Shown: in pieces, positions 34,008 to 42,426 of the stretch
Layout of the letters: each line of letters opens with the position of its first letter
How positions within the stretch are numbered: position 1 is the stretch's first letter
From: CBDFKU01 sp965248975
Lineage (GTDB): Bacteria; Chloroflexota; Dehalococcoidia; Lucifugimonadales; JAGWBF01
Direction: 5' to 3'
Length of the DNA: 64,000 nt
NCBI GenBank assembly: GCA_965248975.1
Contig: CBDFKU010000020.1
Span: forward strand, 62,001-126,000
Translations under genes and position numbers: made by a program
The notes under the pieces: generated by a model
Told to the model about the DNA's origin: nothing
Databases searched by the model: none
What the model saw: the letters and a program-made list of their open reading frames with translations, nothing else

Positions 34008-34308
34008 GTCGTTGACTGTGACCTCGCGGCGGAAGCCCTCCAGAACAATTCGGATCTCCGCACAGGGCGGCGAAGGCGGACTCTCTTCGGGGGTGTACTT
34101 ACGTCGGGTAGCCGCCTTCACCGTGCGAACGAAGGACCTCGTCTCCGCGCTCCGTTCCTCGGCGGCCTCTGCTTTGTCTACGTCTGACTGGGACACATCT
34201 GCTCCTTTCTGTGGGTAACTCTACCCTCACTTCAGGAGCTCTCGCCACCCTCCAAACTCTCGGGTTTTCTTACCCTCCGATGTGTCCCATTATCGCTGAC
34301 GGCCTACA
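34008..34308 (-). mobile_element. IS-A copy 4: remnant with a foreign 28-base patch
   Basis: It starts within orfA directly at the tip of copy 2 and runs in minus orientation to the IS-A left end at 34308. Within orfA (34056-34083) it has a 28-base segment absent from copies 1 and 3 that is the exact reverse complement of IS110a transposase bases 23952-23979. OrfA is thus broken. It retains an intact CTCCTTTCTG target site near 34201. Confidence 0.85.
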
Positions 34309-34648
34309 GTCGCAGTGCCTTCAGATATTGTTACGCCTGTCGTCGCGCCACTTTGCTGTAGACAGGGAAGCAGAGACTTCTGAGACAAGCTCGTGACGCA
34401 CTCCGGCCTCTGATGAACATCCCCTCTTGGAAAACCGTCTCGGAGAGTTTGCTCGATCCGATCAGTCCATCCGGGCTCAGGGAAAACCCCCAGGTTTCTA
34501 TGGCAGTGAAACACTGGAAAGCCAAACAATGTTCTCAGTATTGCGCCCTATTTCCCCGTTGGCAATAGTTTCGGGGGCTTGCCGCCCAAAGTGTTCACTT
34601 TAGTTCAACAGCAGTTCAACGAAACCCTAACCGCACCCTTGAAAGTGG
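34309..34648. other. Stretch without a supported gene
   Basis: A minus-strand frame reads AIETWGFSLSPDGLIGSSKL and SETVFQEGMF, which may be debris of a mobile gene, but no start or family is clear. It lies between IS-A copy 4 and the regulator gene. Confidence 0.35.
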
Positions 34649-35500
34649 CTACTTCCGCCACAGCCCCAGGGTGAAAACACGGCGCACCCACCGCAGCAGC
34701 TCACGCGCGGCCCGCTCCCTCTGGATGTCCCCCAGAGCCAGTCTGCGCCATCCCAGATAGTCCTCCCGTTCTGAAGGGTGCATGGGAGACGTCGCCGGAG
34801 GCAGGGTCAACCCGTGCTCCCCGATCATGGCGATCTCCAGGGCCATGATCCGCTCCCTTCGCTTCGTCTGGGCGAGCTTGGCCCCCTCCCCGCGAACGCT
34901 CCAAAGCGCTCGCCACTCTTCCACCAGCGGCAGCCCCGGACCGTAGGAGGCTTCCTCACCAGGATGGGGCTCCTTGGTGACCACCCCAACTCGGAAAGGG
35001 CCGTTGGAGACAGTTCGCCCCTCCTTCGCTGCGGCGCGGGCCTCTGGAACGGGCTTCTCAGCCTGAGCCCCCTCCAGCCTGGCAACCCTGCGAGCCAGTT
35101 CCCCAACCGCCTGGGCGCTATCGTCAACCTTCCGACCCGGCTCCCCCGCATCGGCCACAGCCCCATCGTCGAGGGAGGTGCGCACCTCCCTCGCTAACGC
35201 GTCGATGCGTCCCTTGAGCTCCGCGTTCTGCTGCTCCAGGGCATCGAACCGCTCCTGCTGCTGGGCTGCTGCGGCGCTGTCCCTGGACAGCAGCAGCCGG
35301 TCTAGCTCACCCACCACCCGCCGGGACAACATCCCGCGCTCCAGGCACGTGTCCAGGGTCCTGGGGTCGATGCCCAGCACCTCGGCCGTCTCCTTACGCC
35401 CATGCTCTCTCATCAGCTCCCGCAGCAGCGCCATGAGCTGCAGATGGTGAAGGTTCTCCAGGCTTCGGCTCTTTTCCACAAACATTTCCCCTGATCTCAT
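34649..35500 (-). CDS. HTH/coiled-coil DNA-binding protein at the head of the conjugation module
   Basis: About 283 residues from MRSGEMFVEKSRSLENLHHL. Residues 10-60 (LMALLRELMREHGRKETAEV, LGIDPRTLDTCLERGMLSRR) resemble a helix-turn-helix. A coiled coil (RFDALEQQNAELKGRIDALA) follows, then an Arg-rich C-terminus ending WVRRVFTLGLWRK. Longer starts (to 35620) would run through the direct repeats upstream and are rejected. It is divergent from the secretion operon and is its likely regulator or partition-type protein (inference). Confidence 0.65.
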   Translation of the reverse strand: MRSGEMFVEKSRSLENLHHLQLMALLRELMREHGRKETAEVLGIDPRTLDTCLERGMLSRRVVGELDRLLLSRDSAAAAQQQERFDALEQQNAELKGRIDALAREVRTSLDDGAVADAGEPGRKVDDSAQAVGELARRVARLEGAQAEKPVPEARAAAKEGRTVSNGPFRVGVVTKEPHPGEEASYGPGLPLVEEWRALWSVRGEGAKLAQTKRRERIMALEIAMIGEHGLTLPPATSPMHPSEREDYLGWRRLALGDIQRERAARELLRWVRRVFTLGLWRK

Positions 35501-35515
35501 CGGTCTCGCCTCCCT

Positions 35516-35606
35516 CTGCAACATTGCACTCTCCAGCCAGGGACGTTTGCACGCATCGCCATTTCCGCCTGCTGCAAACATGCACTCTCCAGCTAGGAGT
35601 CTTTGC
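35516..35606. repeat. Two near-identical direct repeats upstream of the HTH gene
   Basis: CTGCA-ACATTGCACTCTCCAGC at 35516 and a near copy (CTGCAAACATGCACTCTCCAGC) at 35572, each followed by a related TTTGC-containing tail, are spaced 56 bases apart, a little over five helical turns. They are candidate operators for the adjacent DNA-binding protein. Confidence 0.6.
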
Positions 35607-35767
35607 GCTCCCCGCCGCAACCATCCCTTGTCCCAAAGTGTTCGCTGTTTCAGTCCTATAGGGGGTAATTGCCCCCTGATTCAGCTTGCTCACGACCTCA
35701 GTTTGCAACTTTGCACAAAACTCAAATCTCTGTACACGTCTATGACATCACAGACGCCCCTCTCTTG

Positions 35768-35852
35768 GCAGGGTCTTATAGGGGGGTTCTTCGAGGAACC
35801 CCCCTATAAGGGGATGCGCCGAGGAACCCCCTTATAGGGGATTACCTTCAAC
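35768..35852. repeat. TTATAGGGG palindrome block A
   Basis: A perfect 15-base inverted repeat (CTTATAGGGGGGTTC / GAACCCCCCTATAAG, loop TTCGAG) is followed by a second copy of the 13-base site in opposite orientation (CCCCTATAAGGGG ... CCCCTTATAGGGG). It ends about 60 bases before the start of the secretion operon. A closely matching block lies at 52315-52375. Confidence 0.8.
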
Positions 35853-35912
35853 TTTCTGAGTCTTCACACTCGATTGCAGGACCGACAACTCCATCGCTTC
35901 AAGGAGGCGCAA

Positions 35913-36527
35913 ATGGGACTGCAATCGATCATCAAGTCCGGTGGGGCCAAGCGACTGATCCTGCTGGCCGGAGCGCTGCTCATGGCGGCGCTGGCGGCCA
36001 TTCCCGCAAGTAACGTCGCCTTCGCCCAGGCCCCGCCCGGCGAGGGCGTCACCCTGGTCAACGAGGGCGAGGACTTCATCGAGCGCAAGGGAGACGGGCG
36101 CTTCATCGCACGTCCCATCTTCGACCGCGATCTGGACGTCCTCTACTACGGCGTGAGGGATCCCGACACCGGGGAGTGGCTGGCGGGCATGTACCGGGTC
36201 CAGGGGGGAGAGAAGGAGCGGCGGGACGGCTGGGAGTACTCCTTCGAGTACCCCTTCCAGAACGACCAGCCCGAGCTCGACCGCGACCAGCCCTATCTCC
36301 TGGTGATCCTTGTCACCGACCCCGGCGGCGGAGACCCCCACACCTTCTATGGCGTCATCCCTCCCCACGAGCCCGGCGGCATCTGGAACCGGGTGCTCCG
36401 AGCCCTGGATCCCGGACGCTGGGCCAAAGCCTTTGCCACCTGGGTCATCGAGGGCGTCCACGGCACTCTCTGCGGCGTGGTGGAGCAGGCCACCGGCGAA
36501 GACGCCGAGCCCTGCCGAGGGGGATAG
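35913..36527 (+). CDS. Secreted protein, first gene of the type IV secretion operon
   Basis: A 204-residue protein starting MGLQSIIKSGGAKRLILLAG with a clear signal peptide (LLMAALAAIPASNVAFAQA; cleavage near AFA-QA). The mature part contains GEDFIERKGDGRFIARPIFD and PYLLVILVTDPGGGDPHTFY and a C-terminal amphipathic stretch with two Cys. No family is recognised. AGGAGG stands six bases before the ATG at 35913. It is probably an extracytoplasmic part of the transfer apparatus. Confidence 0.7.
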   Translation: MGLQSIIKSGGAKRLILLAGALLMAALAAIPASNVAFAQAPPGEGVTLVNEGEDFIERKGDGRFIARPIFDRDLDVLYYGVRDPDTGEWLAGMYRVQGGEKERRDGWEYSFEYPFQNDQPELDRDQPYLLVILVTDPGGGDPHTFYGVIPPHEPGGIWNRVLRALDPGRWAKAFATWVIEGVHGTLCGVVEQATGEDAEPCRGG

Positions 36528-36533
36528 CGACGC

Positions 36534-37517
36534 ATGAGCGACATCCTCACCGGCACACCCCCCGAATTGACCTACCTGCATCCACTGGTGCGCGAAGCCT
36601 GGATGGTCGTCTGGGCCATCGCCTCCGGGGCGCTCATCGTGATCCTGGGCTGGATGGGCCTCAGCTTCATCATGGCCGAGCACCTGGGCACCAGACAGGC
36701 GGGCTGGCGGGAGATGGTCCCCCGCCTCGTCCTTGGTCTTGTTGCCGCCGCCACGTCCTTGTGGTGGTGCGCCCTGGTCATCGACGTGGCCGACGCGGTA
36801 AGCGGCTTCATTGCCGCATCGTTGGGGGTCACCGCAGGAGACCTGCTGAGAGCGTCGCTCAAGACGCTGCTGACGGCGGTGCAAGCCGGCAGCGTCGGCA
36901 TGGCCATCCTGATGGCCATTCTGTACCTCTTCTACGGCTTCTTCGTGCTCTACGTGATCGTGCAGATGATCCTGCGGTTGGCCCTCATCGACATCCTGCT
37001 GGCGCTGGCCCCCATCGCCCTAGGGCTCTGGATACTGCCCCACACGGCGGGCTGGGGTCGGCACTGGCTCCGACTCTTTATGACGACGGTGTTTCAGCAG
37101 GCGGTGCAGCTCATCGCGCTGGCTCTGGGCTTCGGGTTCCTCCACGAGTTCGCGGGGTTCGCGGCCTACGAGCCGGTGCAGGACATCATCTGGAAGCTCT
37201 TGATGTCGCTGGCCTTCATCTACATGGCGACCAAGGTGCCGTCGATGATGGGCAACCACGGGACCTTCGACAGCTGGCTCCACACCCTCTACTTCGGCAT
37301 GGCGTTGCCCGGAGCCATGATGCGCTCCGCCCGCTCCGTCGGGATGCTGGCGGGAGGCGGAGCCGTGGGAGGACCAGGCGGTATGGCGGTGGGCGCGGCG
37401 ATTGCGGGCTCCGGCCTGGCATCCGGCGCGGCATCAGGAGTGCGCTCGGCGGCGGAGATGGCCACTCCCTCGGACGGCGGCGGGGGTGGCGGAGCCCCCA
37501 GGAGCGCCGGGGAGTAA
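36534..37517 (+). CDS. VirB6/TrbL-like polytopic membrane protein
   Basis: A 327-residue protein with about seven hydrophobic helices (for example VVWAIASGALIVILGWMGLS; SVGMAILMAILYLFYGFFVL; LRLALIDILLALAPIALGLW). RLFMTTVFQQAVQLIALALG then a Gly/Ala-rich C-terminal tail is the usual VirB6/TrbL arrangement. It would form the inner-membrane channel of a type IV secretion system. It follows the secreted-protein gene by six bases. Confidence 0.78.
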   Translation: MSDILTGTPPELTYLHPLVREAWMVVWAIASGALIVILGWMGLSFIMAEHLGTRQAGWREMVPRLVLGLVAAATSLWWCALVIDVADAVSGFIAASLGVTAGDLLRASLKTLLTAVQAGSVGMAILMAILYLFYGFFVLYVIVQMILRLALIDILLALAPIALGLWILPHTAGWGRHWLRLFMTTVFQQAVQLIALALGFGFLHEFAGFAAYEPVQDIIWKLLMSLAFIYMATKVPSMMGNHGTFDSWLHTLYFGMALPGAMMRSARSVGMLAGGGAVGGPGGMAVGAAIAGSGLASGAASGVRSAAEMATPSDGGGGGGAPRSAGE

Positions 37518-37635
37518 TCAACGACACCGAACGGCGTGGACGAATGCAAGTCCATCACAAGACGAAGGAGGAGAGGGAAATGTGCCAGTAATCGCGCGGC
37601 AAGTGTGAGCGGCACAACCAAGGAACCAACGCAGA

Positions 37636-37657
37636 CCGAGTGAATTCTTTCACTCGG
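37636..37657 (+). promoter_or_regulatory. mRNA hairpin just upstream of the pilin gene
   Basis: CCGAGTGAA-TTCT-TTCACTCGG is a perfect nine-base stem with a four-base loop, 22 bases before the pilin start and just before its GAGGAGG ribosome site. There is no T-run. It may act as a processing or stability element raising pilin output. Confidence 0.5.
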
Positions 37658-37679
37658 CAACAAAGAGGAGGAAAAACCA

Positions 37680-37979
37680 ATGGAATCACTTACACAGACC
37701 ATATCGAACATCGTCGGGATATTGATGGGATTGGTGGGCGCGGTCGGGGCGGGCTTCTTCGTCTACGGCGCCTACCAGTACCTCACCGCCGGGGGAGCCC
37801 CGCACCAGATGGAGCGGGGCAAGAGCGCCATGATGACCGCCATCGCGGGCATCGTGCTGGCGCTGGTCGCCTACGGCATCGTCGAGCTGGTCATGGCCGC
37901 CGTGGTGGACCCGGTAATCGACCCCTCGCTGCCCGAACCGGAAACGCCAACGCCAACACCCACACGCAGATTCTTCTAG
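37680..37979 (+). CDS. VirB2/TrbC-like pilin protein
   Basis: A 99-residue protein with two hydrophobic helices (NIVGILMGLVGAVGAGFFVY and MTAIAGIVLALVAYGIVELV) separated by a short basic loop (GGAPHQMERGKSA), the layout of VirB2/TrbC pilins, followed by a Pro/Thr tail. There is no long signal peptide. It probably forms the surface or channel-lining subunit. GAGGAGG precedes the ATG. Confidence 0.72.
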   Translation: MESLTQTISNIVGILMGLVGAVGAGFFVYGAYQYLTAGGAPHQMERGKSAMMTAIAGIVLALVAYGIVELVMAAVVDPVIDPSLPEPETPTPTPTRRFF

Positions 37980-37989
37980 GAGGACACTC

Positions 37990-38835
37990 ATGAGAGCACA
38001 CGAAGTACCGACCCATATAGGAGCAGAGGACAAGGTCCTGCTCTGGTTCACCTTCCCCCAGATCGTGGTGATGATCGCGACCTGCGCGCTGGCCTACGGC
38101 GCGTACCGGATGGCCCCCATCGGTCCCTCCGAGGTGCGCCTCGGCATCGCCGTAGCGTTGGGACTGCTGGGCCTGGCGGCGATTGTGGGGAAGATCGGAG
38201 GCCGGTCGTTGCCCCTGGTGACCGCCGACCTGCTTCGCTACGCCCTGGGGCCTCGGCGCTACGCCGGGACCCCGGCAGAGCTGGTGCGGAGCGAACCCCC
38301 CGCGCCCGTCGAGACCAAGCCCGGTCCGCTGAGCCTGATGGTCAAGAAGGCGGCACGCGGCCTGCGGAAGCCGCGCAGGCTCAACAGGAGCAAGGAGCGG
38401 CGCAACTGGCGGAGGCCCTTCCGTCCCCACGGCTGGTTCGGCAAGCGTCGGGCCGTAAAGGGGGAGAACGACAAAGAAAACAGGACGCAGCAGCAGGAGG
38501 CCGGCCGCAAGCCCAAGCGCCGGAAGGCCAAGCGCACCCTACTGAGCCTGGTTGCCGTGGCGATGCTGGTCGTCGCCATACCCCAGGTCGCCCTGGCCGA
38601 CGGCCACTGGGGGTTCGACTTCGAGCCCCCGGAGCCGGTCCACGGACGCAGGCTCTTCATCGAGAGGCTGAGCGTCTCAGGCGACCGCGCCGAGGTGACC
38701 CTGCGGGCTGCTACGAGCCTCGACCTGCGGGTGCGGGCCTACGGCGGCTGGCAGGGGACGCCAGCTCCGCTTCTACAGGGCGGCCGACCTGAACCAGGGA
38801 GAGACCGTCACCTACGACCTGCCGCTGTCCGGTGA
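37990..38835 (+). CDS. PrgI-family (VirB3-like) T4SS protein, running into a secreted domain and then a frameshift
   Basis: The first about 110 residues match PrgI-type proteins: EVPTHIGAEDKVLLWFTFPQ, two helices (IVVMIATCALAYGAYRMAPI; GIAVALGLLGLAAIVGKIGG), then LPLVTADLLRYALGPRRYAG. After a basic linker a second hydrophobic segment (RTLLSLVAVAMLVVAIPQVA) looks like a signal peptide of a separate extracytoplasmic protein, DGHWGFDFEPPEPVHGRRLF. Homogeneous coding continues in another frame from about 38762, so the last 25 residues of this frame are probably spurious. Two genes may have fused. Confidence 0.68.
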   Translation: MRAHEVPTHIGAEDKVLLWFTFPQIVVMIATCALAYGAYRMAPIGPSEVRLGIAVALGLLGLAAIVGKIGGRSLPLVTADLLRYALGPRRYAGTPAELVRSEPPAPVETKPGPLSLMVKKAARGLRKPRRLNRSKERRNWRRPFRPHGWFGKRRAVKGENDKENRTQQQEAGRKPKRRKAKRTLLSLVAVAMLVVAIPQVALADGHWGFDFEPPEPVHGRRLFIERLSVSGDRAEVTLRAATSLDLRVRAYGGWQGTPAPLLQGGRPEPGRDRHLRPAAVR

Positions 38836-39694
38836 AGCGCCCTCCTTCACCTTCTCCTGGGAGGACACCCTGGGGCAGGCGGGAGCCCTCACCCTCAAGG
38901 ACGAGCAGCTCCCGTACCCCCTGCCCTCGGTGGAGGGGGAGCTCTGCGACCTCCGCGTCGCGTCCCTGGGCTGGAGGCCGGGGCGCATCAAGGGGGTGAT
39001 CGCCTCCGACTGCGTATCCACGACCCTGGAGACCATCAGTCTCCAGACGGTTGACCGGACATGACAGCGTCACGGAGATGGCCGTCATGGACGCCGCCGT
39101 CACCGCCATCACGGGAACCGTCAGCGATCACGGTTGGGCGGTTCTCGCGCGACCGCATCATTCGTCCCAAACGGCGAGACGAGCTTCTCCATGTCCATCG
39201 GGGACGGGGAAGCGGTCCACAGCGTTGCCATAAACGCCGACCTTCGGGCCGACCTGGAGGTCGCCCTGCCCCCGCTGGTCCAGCTCACCCATCACCCGGA
39301 GCGGACGGAGCAGGTCATCCGAACAGTGAGCATGGTGCGTCCTGGGGCCAGCGACGGCGTCAGCGAGACGGTGACGTTGACCTGCGAAGACGGAACCACG
39401 GAGGAGCACACCGTCTCGGCCTCCGTCTCCATTCCCAGCAAGGTGATCTACAAGAACGTGACCATCTCCATCCTCCACCCGGAGCACGTCAAGGCCGAGG
39501 TGATACAGCGTGCCCCCGTCACCAAGAGCAGACGCGAGACCGCCAATCTAGCGCCGAGCATTGCCTCCGACGACCCCTACGAAACGCTGACCCTGCCGGA
39601 GCCCGAAGAAGAGGACGAGGCCGCAGACCAGACGCCTGCCGATGACGAAGCGCGGGACCTCTTCGACCGCCTCGGATGGTGGTGGCCGTGGTAA
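38762..39694 (+). pseudogene. Extracytoplasmic T4SS-operon protein spread over three reading frames
   Basis: After about 38762 the sequence reads QLRFYRAADLNQGETVTYDL to TLETISLQTVDRT in frame 2, then HDSVTEMAVMDAAVTAITGT in frame 3, then, from about 39130, RATASFVPNGETSFSMSIGD and VIYKNVTISILHPEHVKAEV in frame 2 again, ending at 39694 with an acidic tail. At least three frame changes are needed to connect it to the signal-peptide region before. Either the gene is broken or the assembly has small indels here. Confidence 0.6.
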
Positions 39695-40002
39695 AGCGCC
39701 TTGCGACCATCCTGCTCCTCACCGGCGCGGCGCTCACGTCAATGGGCGCTGCGCATCTGGAGGAGTGGCGAATGCTCCAAACCTTCAACGAGGCGCTGAC
39801 GGCGATGGTCTACGCCGCCACCGGCCTGGCCTTCTTCGCCATCGTCTGGGCGGGCTTCGTCCTCATGGCGGAGGGGACCGAGGAGCGCAGCTCAGGCCGA
39901 GCCAGAAACGCCGTCCTGGGAGCCGTCATCGGGCTGGTGCTGGTCCTCTCGGCCAAGGGCGTGGCCCTGGCGCTGCTTAACGGCATCGTCCCCATCCCAT
40001 AG
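39676..40002 (+). CDS. Second VirB2-like small membrane protein
   Basis: A 108-residue protein with a leader-like helix (RLATILLLTGAALTSMGAAH) and two further helices (MVYAATGLAFFAIVWAGFVL; NAVLGAVIGLVLVLSAKGVA) around a polar loop (AEGTEERSSGRAR). This is again the pilin/VirB2 plan, but with a signal segment. It overlaps the preceding frame and is 17 bases before VirB4. Confidence 0.65.
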   Translation: MVVAVVKRLATILLLTGAALTSMGAAHLEEWRMLQTFNEALTAMVYAATGLAFFAIVWAGFVLMAEGTEERSSGRARNAVLGAVIGLVLVLSAKGVALALLNGIVPIP

Positions 40003-40019
40003 CGCAAAGGAGAACCCAT

Positions 40020-42341
40020 TTGAGAACGCCACTTGAACGAACGAAACGCATAGCCGCAGGCATGGTGGGGAGGGCTAAGGGAGCCGCTTCCAGCGTAAGA
40101 GGCAGGCTCCGCCCCGGCCTTCCGCTGCGATGGTGCGCGGCCCTGCGCGAGCGGTTGCGCAGGCCGAAGCCCCGCACCGAGAAGCCCAAGGAGGTCGCCC
40201 CCAAGCCGCCGCCCCCGCTGCCCAACGCCTTCATGCTCTCCCACCTGGCCGACGACGGGCCGGTGCGCCTCGACCGGGTGAAGGTCGGCGTCTGCGAGGT
40301 GCTGGGGCTGGAGCTGGACGAGCCGAAGCTGGGAGCCTTCGCCGGAGCCCTCAACGCCTGCGACTTCGAGGTGCAACTGCTGGTACGCCAGCACCCGCCG
40401 GGCCTGGAGCGGCTGCGGGCTGAGCTGCTTCAAGCCCAGCCCGAGGACCTGCCCCAGCAGGCCCATGACGCAGCGGAGTCCCTTCAGCGATTGTTGTCCC
40501 AGCTGGAGACCCGCGACGGCATCCTGGACCGGCGCTTCTACGCCGTCTGCCAGATGGAGCGGGCCGATGAGCTTCGCTCCCTGCTGTCCAAGGGCGGATT
40601 GAGCGTGCATCCCCTCACGGGCCGCACCCTTCGGATGCTGCTGCTGGCCTCGGCCCTGGGAGGCTCGCCCCAAGAGGTGGACGAGGACGCGCCGGTGAAC
40701 GTAGAGATCCACCGGCGCCACCTTCGCATCGGCGGACACCTCACCCGCTCCCTGCACCTGGGAAAGTGGCCCAGGACGCTGGCGCCCGGGTTCCTGCAGA
40801 GCCTCATGGCCGCAGGCATCCCCATGGACCTCTCCGTCCACCTGGGAGCGATACCGGCGGAGCAGGCGTCCCGCACTCTGGAGTGGCAGAAGGTCAAGTT
40901 CGAGTCCGCCCAGAGCCTCTCGATGCACCGGGGCCGCACCCTCTCCTCAGAGGCGGAGATCGCCCTTGAGGACGTGAGCCGTCTCAGGGACGAGGTGCAG
41001 CGGGGTCGGGAGCGGCTTTTCCACGCGTCGTTGTCCATCACCCTTCACGCCAAGGACGAGACGTCCCTGAAGGAGATGACCCAGCGGGCGAGGGCGCACT
41101 TCGCCGCCACGCTGGGCAAGCTGGACCTGCTCCCGTTCCGGCAGCGGGAGGGACTCCTGTCCACCCTTCCCTTGGCGCTGAATGCCGTGGCCGTGTGGCG
41201 CACGTTGGACACCAGCTCCGTGGCGAGGCTGTACCCCTTCTCGCCCCCCGACCTGGACACGAGGAGCGGCACCCTCATGGGCATCGACCTGCGGGCCTGT
41301 GCCCCGGTGGTCTACGACGCCTTCGACGGCACCCACCTCAACGCCAACACGGCGGTGCTGGCACGGTCGGGTTCTGGAAAATCCTTCGCCACCAAGCTGG
41401 GTGTGCTGCGGGGTCTGACCCGTGGGGTCACCGCCTACATCATCGACCCCGAGGGCGAGTACGCCGACATGGCCCGCGCCGCCGGAGGTCGGGTGCTCTC
41501 CCCGGGCGTGCCGGGACAGGGCTTGAACCCCTTCGTGATCCAGCGGGGGGACTCCGAGGAGCTCCTCCAGCGCATCGGCAGCCTCAGACGCCTCATCGAG
41601 GTCATGGTGGGAGAGAGGCTGAGCGCGGAACGCAGAGCCTCCCTCGACCACGCCCTGGCCTCCTACTACGCCGAGCCCCGCGAGCGCACCGGGTTCAAGG
41701 ACTTCTATGCATTCCTCGAAGGCAACGACGGGAACGACATGGCCGCGCTGCTGCGGCCCTTCGCCACGGGCAGCCTGAAGCACCTCCTCTCCGACGAGGG
41801 CGACGACCTGCTCTCCACCGAGGCGTCGGTCACCGTCTTCGACCTGCGGTTGCTGGAGCCGGAGCTGCGGCCCGCCGCCGCGATGGTCTGCACCGAGACG
41901 GTGTGGGCCGCTGCGGCACAGAACCCCAAGCCCCGGCTCCTGGTTGTGGATGAGGTGTGGAGCATCATGCAGCACCCGGAGGGGGCCGCCTTCATGGTCT
42001 CGATGGCCAAGCGGGCGAGGAAGCACCGCCTCGGGCTCCAGTTCATCACCCAGGACGTCCAGGACCTCCTGAGCGAGGACACCTCCCGCGCCATCACCGG
42101 ACACTCCGGCAGAGCCCTACTCCAGAACGCCGCCTTCAAGCTGCTGCTCCAACAGGACGCCGCAGCAATCTCCACCGTCGGCGACGCCTTTGATCTGCCG
42201 CCGGAGCTTCAGCGCTGGCTCCTCTCCTGCCCCAGGGGAGACGGACTCCTCCTGGCACGAGGCGGGCGGTTTCCCATCCGCATCGAGGCCACGCCGGAGG
42301 AGAAAGAGGTCATCGAGTGGCGGCCCGGCCCCCGCAAGTAA
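40020..42341 (+). CDS. VirB4-like conjugation ATPase
   Basis: A 773-residue VirB4-type ATPase that powers pilus assembly and substrate transfer at the membrane. Walker A ARSGSGKSFATKLGV is near residue 450, followed by AYIIDPEGEYADMARAAGGR. Walker B is RLLVVDEVWSIMQHPEG near residue 640, and the sensor RKHRLGLQFITQDVQDLLSE follows. The start is TTG with AAAGGAG eight bases upstream. The N-terminal 190 residues are basic/Pro-rich, then CagE/TrbE-like. It appears intact. Confidence 0.93.
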   Translation: MRTPLERTKRIAAGMVGRAKGAASSVRGRLRPGLPLRWCAALRERLRRPKPRTEKPKEVAPKPPPPLPNAFMLSHLADDGPVRLDRVKVGVCEVLGLELDEPKLGAFAGALNACDFEVQLLVRQHPPGLERLRAELLQAQPEDLPQQAHDAAESLQRLLSQLETRDGILDRRFYAVCQMERADELRSLLSKGGLSVHPLTGRTLRMLLLASALGGSPQEVDEDAPVNVEIHRRHLRIGGHLTRSLHLGKWPRTLAPGFLQSLMAAGIPMDLSVHLGAIPAEQASRTLEWQKVKFESAQSLSMHRGRTLSSEAEIALEDVSRLRDEVQRGRERLFHASLSITLHAKDETSLKEMTQRARAHFAATLGKLDLLPFRQREGLLSTLPLALNAVAVWRTLDTSSVARLYPFSPPDLDTRSGTLMGIDLRACAPVVYDAFDGTHLNANTAVLARSGSGKSFATKLGVLRGLTRGVTAYIIDPEGEYADMARAAGGRVLSPGVPGQGLNPFVIQRGDSEELLQRIGSLRRLIEVMVGERLSAERRASLDHALASYYAEPRERTGFKDFYAFLEGNDGNDMAALLRPFATGSLKHLLSDEGDDLLSTEASVTVFDLRLLEPELRPAAAMVCTETVWAAAAQNPKPRLLVVDEVWSIMQHPEGAAFMVSMAKRARKHRLGLQFITQDVQDLLSEDTSRAITGHSGRALLQNAAFKLLLQQDAAAISTVGDAFDLPPELQRWLLSCPRGDGLLLARGGRFPIRIEATPEEKEVIEWRPGPRK

Positions 42342-42372
42342 TCGACTGCAACAGGGAAAGGAAGGCATACCC

Positions 42373-42426
42373 ATGAAACTGAATCCCATCCATTGGCTGT
42401 TCGCAGCGATAGCAACCGAAGCGTGA
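42373..42426 (+). CDS. 17-codon leader ORF overlapping the coupling-ATPase start
   Basis: ATG at 42373 with GGAAGG upstream opens MKLNPIHWLFAAIATEA and stops at TGA, which overlaps a GTG (GTGA, 42423) that opens the long downstream frame. This arrangement suggests translational coupling, so the short ORF would set entry into the ATPase gene. No homolog is recognised. Confidence 0.5.
   Translation: MKLNPIHWLFAAIATEA

Noticed and set aside
33683..34063. N-terminal extension of the IS110b transposase to about 450 residues (also to 59201)
   Set aside because: The extension reads through the non-coding leader and IS-A end; the GTG at 33682 has a proper ribosome site and starts the conserved domain.
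34331..34525. Minus-strand ORF with AIETWGFSLSPDGL
   Set aside because: No start context and no recognisable family; possibly mobile-element debris but not supportable as a gene.
36176..37591. 471-codon ORF overlapping the VirB6-like gene
   Set aside because: Pro/Arg/His-rich translation of a high-GC alternative frame; the VirB6 frame has clear membrane helices.
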